Shown here piece after piece: positions 11,906 through 23,700 of a DNA stretch of 64,000 nt. Where the stretch lies: positions 175,184,556-175,248,555 of the forward strand of contig CP136067.1 of the NCBI GenBank assembly GCA_032622095.1, read 5' to 3'. The translations under genes and the position numbers were made by a program. Each line of letters starts with the position of its first letter. Within the stretch, counting starts at the first letter, position 1. The notes beneath the pieces are model-generated. The model saw only the letters and a list, made by a program, of their open reading frames with translations, did no database searches and was not told where the DNA came from. This DNA is from Siphonodentalium dalli (taxonomy: Eukaryota; Mollusca; Scaphopoda; Gadilida; Siphonodentaliidae).

Positions 11906-12585
11906 TCTCATATATATTTTGAAGACCTCTGTCTGTCTGTATGTCCTTTATAGAATCGAAAACGGGTTGACCGATCGAGACCAAACTTCCTATCCAAAGG
12001 TAAAATCCACGGGAATCGTCGACGTCGCATTTTGGAGAAGCCCAGAGCACCCATTCTCCACTCTCAGTCACAAAAAACGGCACTGCGGTGGTTAATCAAG
12101 TGATAATTTAATGAGCGTTTGTTTTTGACGCATCGCTATAAAGAGCGTTTGTTTACCATTCAACGTTATTAGCATCTGCAGAGAGATATACGGGCCATAG
12201 TACTCTTACAACATTTATGCAATATAATTGCCTCAAAGTGTATGTATGACACTTAGGTCAGGGCTTATGGTGGGTAGTTAGTGTGTGGCGCCCACTTCGC
12301 GCATGCGCAGACGAGATATCGGAAACGGGTGGAGCTATCGACTTGAAATTTGCTATGTGAATGTATCTTGCCCCGGATACGAATTTTATCGGGTCGGTTC
12401 TCGACCGATCGGGACGAAACTTGGTACGTGTATGTAGTTTGACCAGGCGGTCGACGTTGTTGTATTGGCGAGTCCGTGCGGCGCCCGCTTCGCGCATGCG
12501 CAGACGAGATCTCGGAAACGGGTGGAGCTATCGACTTGAAATTTGGTTTTTGAATAGCCCGGACAACGTCGGGCTCATCGGCTAG
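11906..12585 (+). mobile_element. Helitron-like element E4
   Basis: It begins TCTCATATATATTTTGAAGA, identical to the 5' end of the minus-strand elements at 44-50 kb, directly after the CTAG of E3. It ends with hairpin GCCCGGACAACGTCGGGC, then TCATCGG and CTAG at 12582-12585, followed by host T. Thus both ends and the 3' flanking base fit a canonical Helitron. It contains two partial 122-bp units (about 12290-12400 and 12480-12550) and a TGTCTGTCTGT tract near the 5' end. Confidence 0.8.
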
Positions 12586-13262
12586 TAATATAAATAATCT
12601 GATAGCCTGAAAATAATGTATAACCCATTGGGAGCCCCTAGTGTAGTGAAGTGAATTATGGGTAATTTTAACAGGAGTGCGCATGCCTGTTCTGTTGGAG
12701 TAACCGCTATCTTTTATTTTCTGGTCATCAAGTCAAAATTGTATCGTATACACAATGTGTTTGTACCGATGGATGTATCGTGACTCGACTCGTTTTCGTG
12801 GTCATATAGGCCCTATATATAACCTATGATCACGAAAACGAGCAGAGTCGCGATATCTGATAGTATTCCAGGAATCGTACATTCACTTTCTATAAAATAG
12901 ATTCACTGAATCTGCCGCGGAATTCCCAAAATTGTAGGCTACTTTCATTTTCAATAGGATTTTCCGAATTTCCACTTTCACTTTACACTGTTACAACGCA
13001 AAGCGACCTTAGTTGACCCAGATATATGGCACACTGGCTGAGTCCATGACAAATAGTGTATGTAGCATTGCTTCCTTCATTTAATTAAAGCTCACCTCGT
13101 TAAAACGCATGTCAATCGTATTTGTTTACAAATTGCATTGGGTGCGACGATTTTCAGTAGGGCCCTATTTGCGGAGGTCACTTTGCGGAAGTCCCCGAAT
13201 TCGCGGAGGTCCCCTAAAATGGGCGATATATGTAGATTTTAATGAGGGAACGGGTGCGTATA
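12586..13262. other. No gene; one hairpin
   Basis: Apart from the imperfect inverted repeat at 12776-12855 I see no feature. Short G-rich CGGAGGTC repeats occur at 13170-13215 just before the foldback element. Confidence 0.55.
12776..12855. repeat. Imperfect inverted repeat, ~34-bp arms
   Basis: CGACTCGTTTTCGTGGTCAT in the left arm (12776-12810) pairs with ATGATCACGAAAACGAGCAG in the right arm (12822-12855), with an 11-nt spacer and a few mismatches. It could be a small hairpin element. Confidence 0.75.
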
Positions 13263-13794
13263 GGGACATGACAATCTGCGGGATGGGATGGGTATGGGAC
13301 AAAACGACAATCTGCGGGATAGAATTTCAAATTGCGTGGGACGGCCGATATCTCGAGGACTACAGGGCGTAGGGGGCTTATTTTGGTGTCTAACAAAAGG
13401 CCCACATTCGCCCTATCCACACATATTAACCCCGCCACTGACCGGACACCAGAAGTTGCATTATTTTGATCGACAACTGACCTAACATGGGGTGGAATTT
13501 GGGATAGAATGACAATCTGCGGGACAGGATTTTCAAATTGCGTGGGACGGTCGATATCTCGAGGAATACAGCGCGCAGAGGGCTCCTTTTTGTGTCTAAC
13601 GAAAGGTCCACATTCGCCCTATCCACAAACATTAACCCCGCCACTGACCGAACACGGAAGTTACATTATTCGATCGACAACTGACCTAACATAAAATGCT
13701 ACAAACACGAAAAACTGCGTTCGACATTAATGTTTAGAATTTAGATTTCTCGATGAATACGCTAGCAAACAACAAGTTTTAGGTATCAAATAAC
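13263..13794 (+). repeat. Left arm of foldback element
   Basis: Carries two sub-repeats of about 203 bp plus a distal ~100-bp segment (ACGAAAAACTGCGTTCGACA). It pairs with 15203-15718. Confidence 0.88.
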
Positions 13795-13848
13795 ACCACC
13801 GCGTATGACCGTCGAATGATATATTCATATGAGAACAACTGCGGTCAT

Positions 13849-14590
13849 TCGCTGGGGGGGGGGGGGGGGGAGGTTCTCATATTAACTGCTGTCATTCGCG
13901 GGGGGGGGGGGGGGTTCTCATATTATCTGCCAGTAATACGCGAGGGAGGTTCTCATATTATACGCGGGGGAGGTTTGCATATGAACATATTATCCGCCGG
14001 TCATATGCGATGGAGGTTCTCATATTATCCTCATTTGATTTGAGATAATATGAGAACCTCCCTCGCATATGACCGGTGGATAATATGAACCTCCACCGTG
14101 TATGACCGGCGGATATGATAACCTCCCTCGCATATGACCGGCTGATAATATGTTCATATGAGAACCTGCCCCACGTATGACCGGATGATAATATGAGAAC
14201 CTCGCTCGCGTATGACTGGCGGATAATATGAACCTCCCCCGTGTATGACCGGTGGATAATATGTTCATATGAGAACCTCCCCCGTGTATGACCGGCGGAT
14301 AATAAAAATTATGTTCATATGAGAACCTCCCCCACGTATGACCGGAGGATAATATGAGAACCTCCACCACATATATGACCGGAGGATAATATGAGAACCT
14401 CCCTCGCGTATGACCGGCGGATAATATGAACCTCCACCGCGTATGACTGGCGTATAATATGTTCATATGAGAACCTCCCCCGCGTATGACCGGCAGATAA
14501 TATGTTCATATGAGAACCTCCCCCCCCCCCCACGTATGACCAGCAGATAATATGAGAACTTCCACCGCGTATACATATGACTGGCGGACA
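13849..14590. repeat. Inverted minisatellite in foldback interior
   Basis: Degenerate units built from GAGGTTCTCATATTATC and CGCCGGTCATATGCG run in one orientation up to about 14030, then as the reverse complement (GCATATGACCGGYGGATAAT, GAGAACCTCC) to about 14590. G17 at 13854-13870, G15 at 13900-13914 and a C tract near 14520 interrupt units. Repeated GAGAACCTCC gives meaningless open frames. Confidence 0.9.
14012..14061. repeat. Palindromic centre of the minisatellite
   Basis: GGAGGTTCTCATATTATC (14012-14029) and its exact reverse complement (14044-14061) flank a 14-nt spacer. With a few mismatches the symmetry extends outward beyond CCGGTCATATGCG. Confidence 0.92.
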
Positions 14591-14896
14591 CATAAGTTTT
14601 TAAGTCTATAAGCACTACTTGATTTGAATATTCTTTCGAGCAGTCTGACCATTGACATATTCATGCATTCAAACCACTTAATTTATTTTGTAACTTGGCT
14701 TGTAATCGCCGGACACCGGCTTCCGGCCTGGGCTTTTAATCACAACTAAAATAAAAAATAAGTGTGAATTATAACAAATGAAAAGCGCAAATACCTTTTA
14801 AAGATTACATTTGATGTCTTCTGATACATGGTGTATATTCGTATTTTGTGGATGAAGTGCTGCTAAGAACGGCTTAGTTGGAACGATAGAACGGCT

Positions 14897-15199
14897 TCAG
14901 TCGGCCATTCTATTTTTTACGAGAAAAGTAGCGCTCTTTCTTGGAGCGAATTTCTGCAACAATTTCACCGCATAGTGGACCCATTTGGAACAAATACATT
15001 CACTGTGTCTAATCCTACATTTTGATATACTATATGCCCCATTATATTGAATATACCAGCTGAAATCGATCCTGTAATTGTAAACATCGAGTCTATTTTT
15101 AGCTGTTTTATCGGCGCGTGTTTGCGTGTTCGCCATTACAATATTCGCACTAAAACGGTCATATATATTGTAGCTAAAAAAGAGTGCGCAGTATTCCAC
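14897..15199 (-). other. Unassigned 100-codon open frame in foldback interior
   Basis: An open frame of 100 codons on the minus strand, ending just inside the right arm. Its composition is more protein-like than the neighbouring frames (an internal MANTQTRADKTAKNR stretch, scattered charged residues). I recognise no domain, transposase motif or signal peptide. It might be a captured exon or simply chance. Confidence 0.15.
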
Positions 15200-15202
15200 T
15201 GC

Positions 15203-15718
15203 GTTATTTGATACCTAAAACTTGTTGTTTGCTAGCGTATTCATCGAGAAATCTAAATTCTAAACATTAATGTCGAACGCAGTTTTTCGTGTTTGTGGCA
15301 TTTTATGTTAGGTCAGTTGTCGACCGAATAATGTAACTTCCGGTGTCCGGTCAGTGGCGGGGTTAATGTGGACCTTTCGTTAGACACCAAAAGGAGCCCT
15401 CTATACGCGCTGTATTCCTTGAGATATCGGCCGTCCCACGCAATTTGAAAATCCTGTCCCGCAGATTGTCATTCTATCCCAAATTCCACCGCATGTTAGG
15501 TCAGTTGTCGATCAAATAATGCAACTTCTGGTGTCCGGTCAGTGGCGGGGTTAATATGTGTGGATAGGGCGAATATGGGCCTTTCGTTAGACACCAAAAT
15601 AAGCTCCCTACGACATGTATTCCTCGAGATATCGGCCGTCCCACGCAATTTGAAATTCTGTCCCGCAGATTGTCGTTTTGTCCCATATCCCATCCCATCC
15701 CGCAGATTGTCATGTCCC
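15203..15718 (-). repeat. Right arm of foldback element
   Basis: Inverted copy of 13263-13794. It lacks a short segment (CGCCCTATCCACA) present in the left arm's second sub-repeat, which explains its shorter length. Confidence 0.88.
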
Positions 15719-16060
15719 TGCGTATATGTCAATTGATACGTATTTTAAACAAATAACGACACGATCATCATAATAGAGGTCTGTTCTATCAATTATATAT
15801 GCGCCGAGTTCACTTGGTGCAAATCAAACGGCGATAAATATTCTCGTGTGCCAGAAGCACTCCTTAAAGTTGTAAATAAGTTGTAAATAAGATGAATATT
15901 TATTAGATGTTATTTAACAAGTCAATCAAATAATATTATTCATTAGTTAGCGCCTATATTAGCGCTAACTAATGAATAATATTTTATATTATAATTATAT
16001 TATAATTTATATTTATGGCTAATAATATGATCTTGGTGGCGTTACCATATCTGACTATGG
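15719..16060. other. A/T-rich spacer with one perfect palindrome
   Basis: No gene. It contains a short TTGTAAATAAG duplication at about 15870 and the inverted repeat at 15932-15983. Confidence 0.6.
15932..15983. repeat. Perfect inverted repeat, 22-bp arms
   Basis: The 22-bp left arm (15932-15953, ending TTAGTTAGCGC) is exactly complementary to 15962-15983 with an 8-nt spacer. It will extrude readily as a cruciform or form an RNA hairpin. Confidence 0.93.
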
Positions 16061-16074
16061 TTTTCTTGTTTATA

Positions 16075-16182
16075 TATGTATTTGTTTTACAGTCGGTCAA
16101 AAGCTCTTCAGAGCTTGTGTTTGTAATATGTTCATACCTCCGACTTTAAATAAATAAAATTTATCTTATCTTATCTTATCTT
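16075..16182 (+). mobile_element. 3' end of a non-LTR element or SINE, (TTATC)n tail
   Basis: It ends AAATAAATAAAAT followed by four TTATC units (16161-16180). Nested stems precede the tail: AGTCGG (16091-16096) with CCGACT (16140-16145), and AAGCTC with GAGCTT (16101-16116). This is the 3' signature of a CR1-like element or of a SINE using its tail. No coding sequence is attached, and the 5' limit is uncertain. Confidence 0.65.
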
Positions 16183-16397
16183 GTCAGATGACTCATCTGT
16201 ACTAATGTTTCTACATATCGTCTAAGCTGTTAAGGAACGTTCTTTGTTGTTCATAGTTGCCCGTTTAAGCGCCTGAGATAATCGGAAACAAACCCATCTT
16301 ACTCCACGGGTTAATTTATCCCAGTCTGTCAATGTTAACCTTCCAGATTGCAACAATTTTTGGTATATAATTAATTATTTACTTAAATTAAATACTA

Positions 16398-16610
16398 TTG
16401 CCCCTTTAAGACATCTGATATCAACGGGACCTATATAATAAGGTTACCTGAGTCAAATTACCAACATTTACAAATTTTCAGCTCCAATGGTCCAGCCGTT
16501 TGGCCGCCCCTAGCCAACATATATATATTATAATTCTTAGTGCCCTTTTAAGACATCCGAGAGCAACGGGACCTGTAAAATAGCGCTTCCCGGGTAAAAC
16601 AAGAGGTACG
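16398..16610 (+). repeat. Dispersed repeat, two diverged copies
   Basis: CCTTTAAGACATCTGATATC and CGGGACCTATAATA at about 16401 recur as CTTTTAAGACATCCGAGAGC and CGGGACCTGTAAAA at about 16545. Related copies lie near 8130 and 8276. Confidence 0.5.
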
Positions 16611-16689
16611 CTGTCGCGTGGCATTTGCCCCCGACCGTAGCAATTCGGATTAAGCATGGACGAAACTGCGGATAGCCGAGGAGGTCTAT

Positions 16690-17330
16690 ATGACCATTCC
16701 AAAAGAAGTTCGTACTAGAAATTCCGGAAACCCAAAAACAAGCAAAAATTCAAATTTTATAAGTTGAAAAAAGGGCCATAACTCTAGTGAAAATGGGTGG
16801 ACGAAACCCACGCTATGCATGTAGCTGTTCCCCCATGCTGCTCTATCACCATACAAAATATCAGCTAAATCTGCCCAGCGGTTGCTGAACAAATAATGCA
16901 AAATGTTTGTACGGACGGACAAAATTGAAATTTTCTAAGTTGAAAAAAGGGCCATAACTCTGGCAAAAATCATCAAATCATACCCAAATTCACACTTGAC
17001 ATGTATTTTCATATAACTGATTCACAAAAATACGGGATTTGCAATTGTACCACCAAAGCTCACGCTATCATCTGGAAACCCAAAAAACAAGAGAAAAATT
17101 GAATTTTATAAGTAAAAAAAGGGCCATAACTCTGGTGAAAATGGGTGGACGAAACCCGCCATATGCGTGTAGCTGTTCCCCCATGCTGCTCTATCACCAT
17201 ACCAAACATCAGCTAAATCGGCCCAGCGGTCGCTGAACAATAATGCAAAATGTTTGTACGGACGGACGGACGTACGGACGGAGACGTCGACTATATACCC
17301 GCCGACTTAAAGTGGGCATAATAACATGTC
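16690..17330 (+). repeat. Dispersed GGGCCATAACTCT repeat, internally tandem
   Basis: GGGCCATAACTCT occurs at 16773, 16949 and 17121 (steps of 176 and 172 bp). The segment GTAGCTGTTCCCCCATGCTG is present in the first and third units. It ends in GTACGGACGGACGGACG and CTATATACCCGCCGAC. From memory this repeat style is abundant in bivalve genomes; that is family knowledge, not something shown here. The frames through it are not genes. Confidence 0.7.
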
Positions 17331-18254
17331 TGGCTCAATAACATCACGAAAGTACAAGCAAGGAATGATATACCATCGCAGTTTATCAGACCTCGAGAAT
17401 TTGACTTGTCATTACTTACATAAAACAGTCATTTGCGCTGCATGGAACAAAAAGAGAGTTCCGCATGTTAGTGTATTCTAATATGGTAGAAATAAAGAGC
17501 GCTAGTTAAATTTATGTGGGATAAATTGTAAACAGCTGAAGAACGTTATATCAATATTTCGTCTAATTGTCACCCTGTCTAATTCCATATAATGTAGACA
17601 CAATTTGGAAGCCCGAATTTTGGGCCATGTCCGTTTAAGTTACCGGTATGTCACGAAATTGCACGAAAGTTCTGCCAGTGGTACTTCCCATAACACTAAC
17701 ATTTGAGTTAAAGTCATGGCAGGTAATGGGACAATTTAATAGTGATTTCAACATCATGTCTCTACAGGATGCATGAGCTAAAAGACATCGCTGTATGTTG
17801 CAGACCAGGCAGGACCAGGTGTTATAATTTCAGAGACTTCAGTTTGTGACATGTGCATGTAGAGCAAAATAATTAATTTTGTGCCACGCTGTAGTGTGGG
17901 TATTTTATTGTATGTTATCAAATTGTTGTGACAGTTTTAATAGGGTTGCTCTGTGGGGGGTCATACGTCTCAGAGTGCTAGTAAAATTGGTTTGTCGACA
18001 TTCGTAGGACTGTCTATGTGGAAAAGCTTATCTGATTTACCGGAGGGTCGATTGACGCTTATCTCTAAACTCAATATGGGGCCGACACTCATAGTAATGG
18101 ACATATATATAGGCCAGTGAAACCGATCTACCACTGTAACCAGTTGCAGATGTGTTTAAATGTAGATGTTATAACTCATGGCATTTGGTTGTCCATTACC
18201 GTTGTTCAGGAACGTGGTAAGATGATACCATTGGAATGGGGTGTCAAACTTCAA
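17331..18254. other. No recognised feature
   Basis: A/T-rich sequence without coding structure, tandem repeats or element ends. A single ATAAAGAGCG lies at 17492-17501. Confidence 0.6.
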
Positions 18255-19099
18255 ACTGGCATTAAAAACGGTACTTCGTCTTTTGGTTGAATGATATAAT
18301 ATCATAGGAAAGTTCAGCGGGACACGGGAAGTACAACTTTACATGCAGGCGGCCAATTGTACACATCAGAGGTCCCTTGTGCAATGCCACGGTTAAGATA
18401 AAGAAGGGGTCAATGCCAGAAATTACCGACCGTACATCATTTGGGTGACACATGAAATATTAACACAACAGCGTTCATCGGGAAACGGAAAGCACCAGTA
18501 CTGTCAAGATAAATAAGGGGTTAATGCCAGAATTTACCGACCGATCAATGTGATCCAAACTAATTAATATAACATTGTTCATCGGGACACGGTAACTGCA
18601 ACTTTTCGTATGTCAGCGACCTATTGTACACACCAGAGTTCCCATGTTTAATGCCACGCTTCGGGACAAGAAGGGGTTAATGCCAGAAATTTTCGACCGT
18701 ACTTCATCTGTATGGTGGCCCAAACGAGATAATATCATAACAACGTCCGTCGGGACTCGGGAAGTGCAACTTTTCGTATGTCAGCGACCTATTGTAGGCA
18801 CCAGAGTTCCCTGTTTAATGCCACGCTTCGGGACAAGAAGGGGTTAATTCCAGAAATTATCGACCATACTTCTTCAGTAGTGTGGTCTGAATGAGATCAT
18901 ATCATAACAACGTCCATCGGGACTCGGGAAGTGCAACTTTTCGTATGTCAGCGACCTATTGTACACACCAGAGTTCCCATGTTTAATGCCACGCTTCAGG
19001 ACAAAAAGGGGTTAATGCCATAAATTTTCGACCGTACTTCATCAGTATGGTGGCCCAAACGAGATAATATCATAACAACGTCCGTCGGGACTCGGGAAG

Positions 19100-19900
19100 T
19101 GCAACTTTTCGTATGTCAGCGACCTATTGTACACATCAGAAGTTCCTTGTTTAGTTCCACGTTCAGACAAAGAAGGGGTTAATGCCAGAAATTATCGACC
19201 GTACTTCATCAGTAGGGTGACCCAAACGAGATAATATCATAACAACGTCCATCGGGACTCGGGAAGTGCAACATTTCGTATGTCAGCGACCTATTGTACA
19301 CACCAGAGGTCCCATGTTTAATGCCACGCTTCGGGACAAGAAGGGTTAATTCCAGAAATTATCGACCAAACTTCTTCAGTAGGGTTGTGTGAATGAGATC
19401 ATATCATAACAACGTCCATCGGGACTCGGGAAGTGCAACTTTTCGTATGTCAGCGACCTATTGTACACACCAGAGTTCCCATGTTTAATGCCACGCTTCA
19501 GGACAAGAAGGGGTTAATGCCATAAATTTTCGACCGTACTTCATCAGTATGGTGGCCCAAACGAGATAATATCATAACAACGTCCGTCGGGACTCGGGAA
19601 GTGCAACTTTTCGTATGTCAGCGACCTATTGTACACATCAGAAGTTCCTTGTTTAGTTCCACGTTCAGACAAAGAAGGGGTTAATGCCAGAAATTATCGA
19701 CCGTACTTCATCAGTAGGGTGACCCAAACGAGATAATATCATAACAACGTCCATCGGGACTCGGGAAGTGCAACATTTCGTATGTCAGCGACCTATTGTA
19801 CACACCAGAGGTCCCATGTTTAATGCCACGCTTCGGGACAAGAAGGGTTAATTCCAGAAATTATCGACCATACTTCTTCAGTAGGGTGGTGTGAATGAGA
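19100..19900 (-). repeat. Three-monomer higher-order unit in array B
   Basis: AGTTCCTTGTTTAGTTCCAC at 19141 and again at 19643 starts nearly identical stretches offset by 502 bp (three monomers), including the private AGAAGGGTTAATTCC deletion variant. Confidence 0.7.
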
Positions 19901-20739
19901 TCATATCATAACAACGTCCATCGGGACTCGGGAAGTGCAACTTTTCGTATGTCAGCGACCTATTGTACACACCAGAGGTACCATGTTAATGCCACGCTTC
20001 AGGACAAGAAGGGGTTAATGCCAGAAATTTTCGACCGTACTTCATCAGTATGGTGGCCCAAACGAGATAATATCATAACAACGTCCATCGGGACTCGGGA
20101 AGTGCAACTTTTCGTATGTCAGCGACCTGTTGTACACATCAGAAGTTCCTTGTTTACTTCCACGTTCAGACAAAGAAGGGGTTAATGCTAGAAATTATCG
20201 ACCGTACTTCATCAGTATGGTGGTCCAAACGAGATAATATCATAACAACGTCCGTCGGGACTCGGGAAGTGCAACTTTTCGTATGTCAGCGACCTATTGT
20301 ACACACCAGAGTTCCCATGTTTAATGCCACGCTTCGGGACATGAAGGGGTTAATTCCAGAAATTATCGACCATACTTCTTCAGTAGTGTGGTCTGAATGA
20401 GATCATATCATAACAACGTCCATCGGGACTCGGGAAGTGCAACTTTTCGTATGTCATCGACCTATTGTACACACCAGAGGTACCATGTTAATGCCACGCT
20501 TCAGGACAAGAAGGGGTTAATGCCAGAAATTTTCGAGCGTACTTCATCAGTATGGTGGCCCAAACGAGATAATATCATAACAACGTCCATCGCAACTCGG
20601 GAAGTGCAACTTCTCGTATGTCAGCGACCTATTGTACACATCAGAAGTTCCTTGTTTAGTACCACGTTCAGACAAAGAAGGGGTTAATGCCATAAATTAT
20701 CGACCGTACTTCATCAGTAGGGTGACCTAAACAAGATAA

Positions 20740-23700
20740 TATCATAACAACGTCCATCGGGACTCGGGAAGTGCAACATTTCGTATGTCAGCGACCTATT
20801 GTACACACCAGAGGTCCCATGTTTAACGCCACGCTTGACGACAAGAAGGGGTTAATGTCAGAAATATTGGAACGTACTTCATCAGTATAGTGGCCCAAAC
20901 GAGATAATATCATAATAACATCCATCGGGACTCGGGAAGTGAAACATTTCGTATGTCAGCGACCTATTGTACACACCAGAGGTACCATGTTTAATGCCAC
21001 GCTTCGGGACAAGACGGGGTTAATTCCAGAAATTATCTACCATACTTCTTCAGTAGGGTGGTCTGAATGAGATAATATCATAACAACGTCCATCGGAACT
21101 CGGGAAGTGCAACTTTTCGTATGTCAGCGACCTATTGTACACACCAGAGGTCCCATGTTTAATGCCACGCTTCAAGACAAGAAGGGGTTAATGCCAGAAA
21201 TTTTCGACCGTACTTCATCAGTATGGTGGCCCAAACGAGATAATATCATAACAACATCCATCGGGACTCGGGAAGTGCAACTTTTCGTATGTCAGCGACC
21301 TGTTGTACACATCAGAAGTTCCTTGTTTACTTCCACGTTCAGACAAAGAAGGGGTTAATGCTAGAAATTATCGACCGTACTTCATCAGTAGGGTGACCCA
21401 AACGAGATAATATCATAACAACGTCACTCGGGAAGTGCAACATTTCGTATGTCAGCGACCTATTGTACACACCAGAGGTCCCATGTTTAATGTCACGCTT
21501 CAGGACAAGGAGGGGTTAATGCCAGAAATGTTCGACCATACTTCTTCAGTAGGGTGGTCTGAAGGAGATAATATCATAACAACGTCCATCGGGACTCGGG
21601 AAGTGCAACTTTTCGTATGTCAGCGACCTATTGTACACATCAGAAGTTCCTTGTTTACGTCCACCTTCAGACAAATAAGGGGTTAATGCCAGAAATTATC
21701 GACAGTACTTCATCAGTAGGGTGACCCAAACGAGATAATATCATCATTTATAACGTCCATCGGGACACGGGAAGTGAAACATTTCGTATGTCAGCGACCT
21801 ATTATACACACCAGAGGTACCATGTTTAATGCCACGCGTCGGAACAAGAAGGGGTTAATTCCAGAAATGATCGACCATACTTCTTCAGTAGGGTGGTCTG
21901 AATGAGATCATATCACAACAACGTCCATCGGGACTCGGGAAGTGCAACTTTTTGTATGTCAGTGACCTATTGTACACACCAGAGGTCCCATGTTTAATGT
22001 CACGCTTCAGGACAAGAAGGGGTTAATGCCAGAATTTTTCGACCGTACTTCATCAGTATGGTGGCCCGAACGAGATAATACCATAACAACGTCCATCGGG
22101 ACTCGGGAAGTGCAACTTTTCGTATGTCAGCGAACTATTGTACACATCAGAAGTTCATTGTTTACTTCCACCTTAAGACAAAGAAGAGGTTAATGCCAGA
22201 AATTATCGACAGTACTTCATCAGTAGGGTGACCCAAACCAGATAATATCATAATATCGTCCATCGGGACTCGGGAAGTGAAACATTTCGTATGCCAGAGA
22301 CCTATTGTACACACCAGAGGTACCATGTTTAATGCCACGCTTCGGGACAAGAAGGGGTTAATTCCAGAAATTATCAACCATACTTCTTCAGTAGGGTGGT
22401 CTGAATGAGATAATATCATAACAACGTCCATCGGGACTCGGGAAGTGCAACTTTTCGTATGTGAGCGAACTGTTGTACACATCAGAAGTTCCTTGTTTAG
22501 TGCCACGTTCAGACAAAGAAGGGGTTAATGCCCGAAATTATCGACCGTACTTCTTAGGGTGACCCAAAAGAGATAATATCATAACAACGTCCATCGGGAC
22601 TCGGGAAGTGCAACATTTCGTATGTCAGCGACCTATTGTACACACCAGAGGTCCCATGTTTAACGCCACGCTTGACGACAAGAAGGGGTTAATGTCAGAA
22701 ATATTGGAACGTACTTCATCAGTATAGTGGCCCAAACGAGATAATATCATAATAACATCCATCGGGACTCGGGAAGTGAAACATTTCGTATGTCAGCGAC
22801 CTATTGTACACACCAGAGGTACCATGTTTAATGCCACGCTTCGGGACAAGACGGGGTTAATTCCAGAAATTATCTACCATACTTCTTCAGTAGGGTGGTC
22901 TGAATGAGATAATATCATAACAACGTCCATCGGAACTCGGGAAGTGCAACTTTTCGTATGTCAGCGACCTATTGTACACACCAGAGGTCCCATGTTTAAT
23001 GCCACGCTTCAAGACAAGAAGGGGTTAATGCCAGAAATTTTCGACCGTACTTCATCAGTATGGTGGCCCAAACGAGATAATATCATAACAACATCCATCG
23101 GGACTCGGGAAGTGCAACTTTTCGTATGTCAGCGACCTGTTGTACACATCAGAAGTTCCTTGTTTACTTCCACGTTCAGACAAAGAAGGGGTTAATGCTA
23201 GAAATTATCGACCGTACTTCATCAGTAGGGTGACCCAAACGAGATAATATCATAACAACGTCACTCGGGAAGTGCAACATTTCGTATGTCAGCGACCTAT
23301 TGTACACACCAGAGGTCCCATGTTTAATGTCACGCTTCAGGACAAGGAGGGGTTAATGCCAGAAATGTTCGACCATACTTCTTCAGTAGGGTGGTCTGAA
23401 GGAGATAATATCATAACAACGTCCATCGGGACTCGGGAAGTGCAACTTTTCGTATGTCAGCGACCTATTGTACACATCAGAAGTTCCTTGTTTACGTCCA
23501 CCTTCAGACAAATAAGGGGTTAATGCCAGAAATTATCGACAGTACTTCATCAGTAGGGTGACCCAAACGAGATAATATCATCATTTATAACGTCCATCGG
23601 GACTCGGGAAGTGAAACATTTCGTATGTCAGCGACCTATTATACACACAAGAGGTACCATGTTTAATGCCACGCGTCGGAACAAGAAGGGGTTAATTCCA

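Larger units (their letters stand above)
13263..15718. mobile_element. Foldback-type element with long inverted arms
   Basis: The left arm (13263-13794) and right arm (15203-15718) are inverted copies at roughly 95% identity by eye. Both begin at GGGACATGACAATCTGCGGG and end with TTTTAGGTATCAAATAAC. Each arm contains two ~203-bp sub-repeats (GACAATCTGCGGGA at about 13307 and 13510 in the left arm), an architecture like Foldback/Galileo elements. The 1.4-kb interior holds an inverted minisatellite and A/T-rich sequence with no transposase. I could not identify a target-site duplication. Confidence 0.8.

Noticed and set aside
13816-14593. Glycine/serine-rich repetitive frames in the inverted minisatellite
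   Set aside because: They are translations of the minisatellite and of G-runs.
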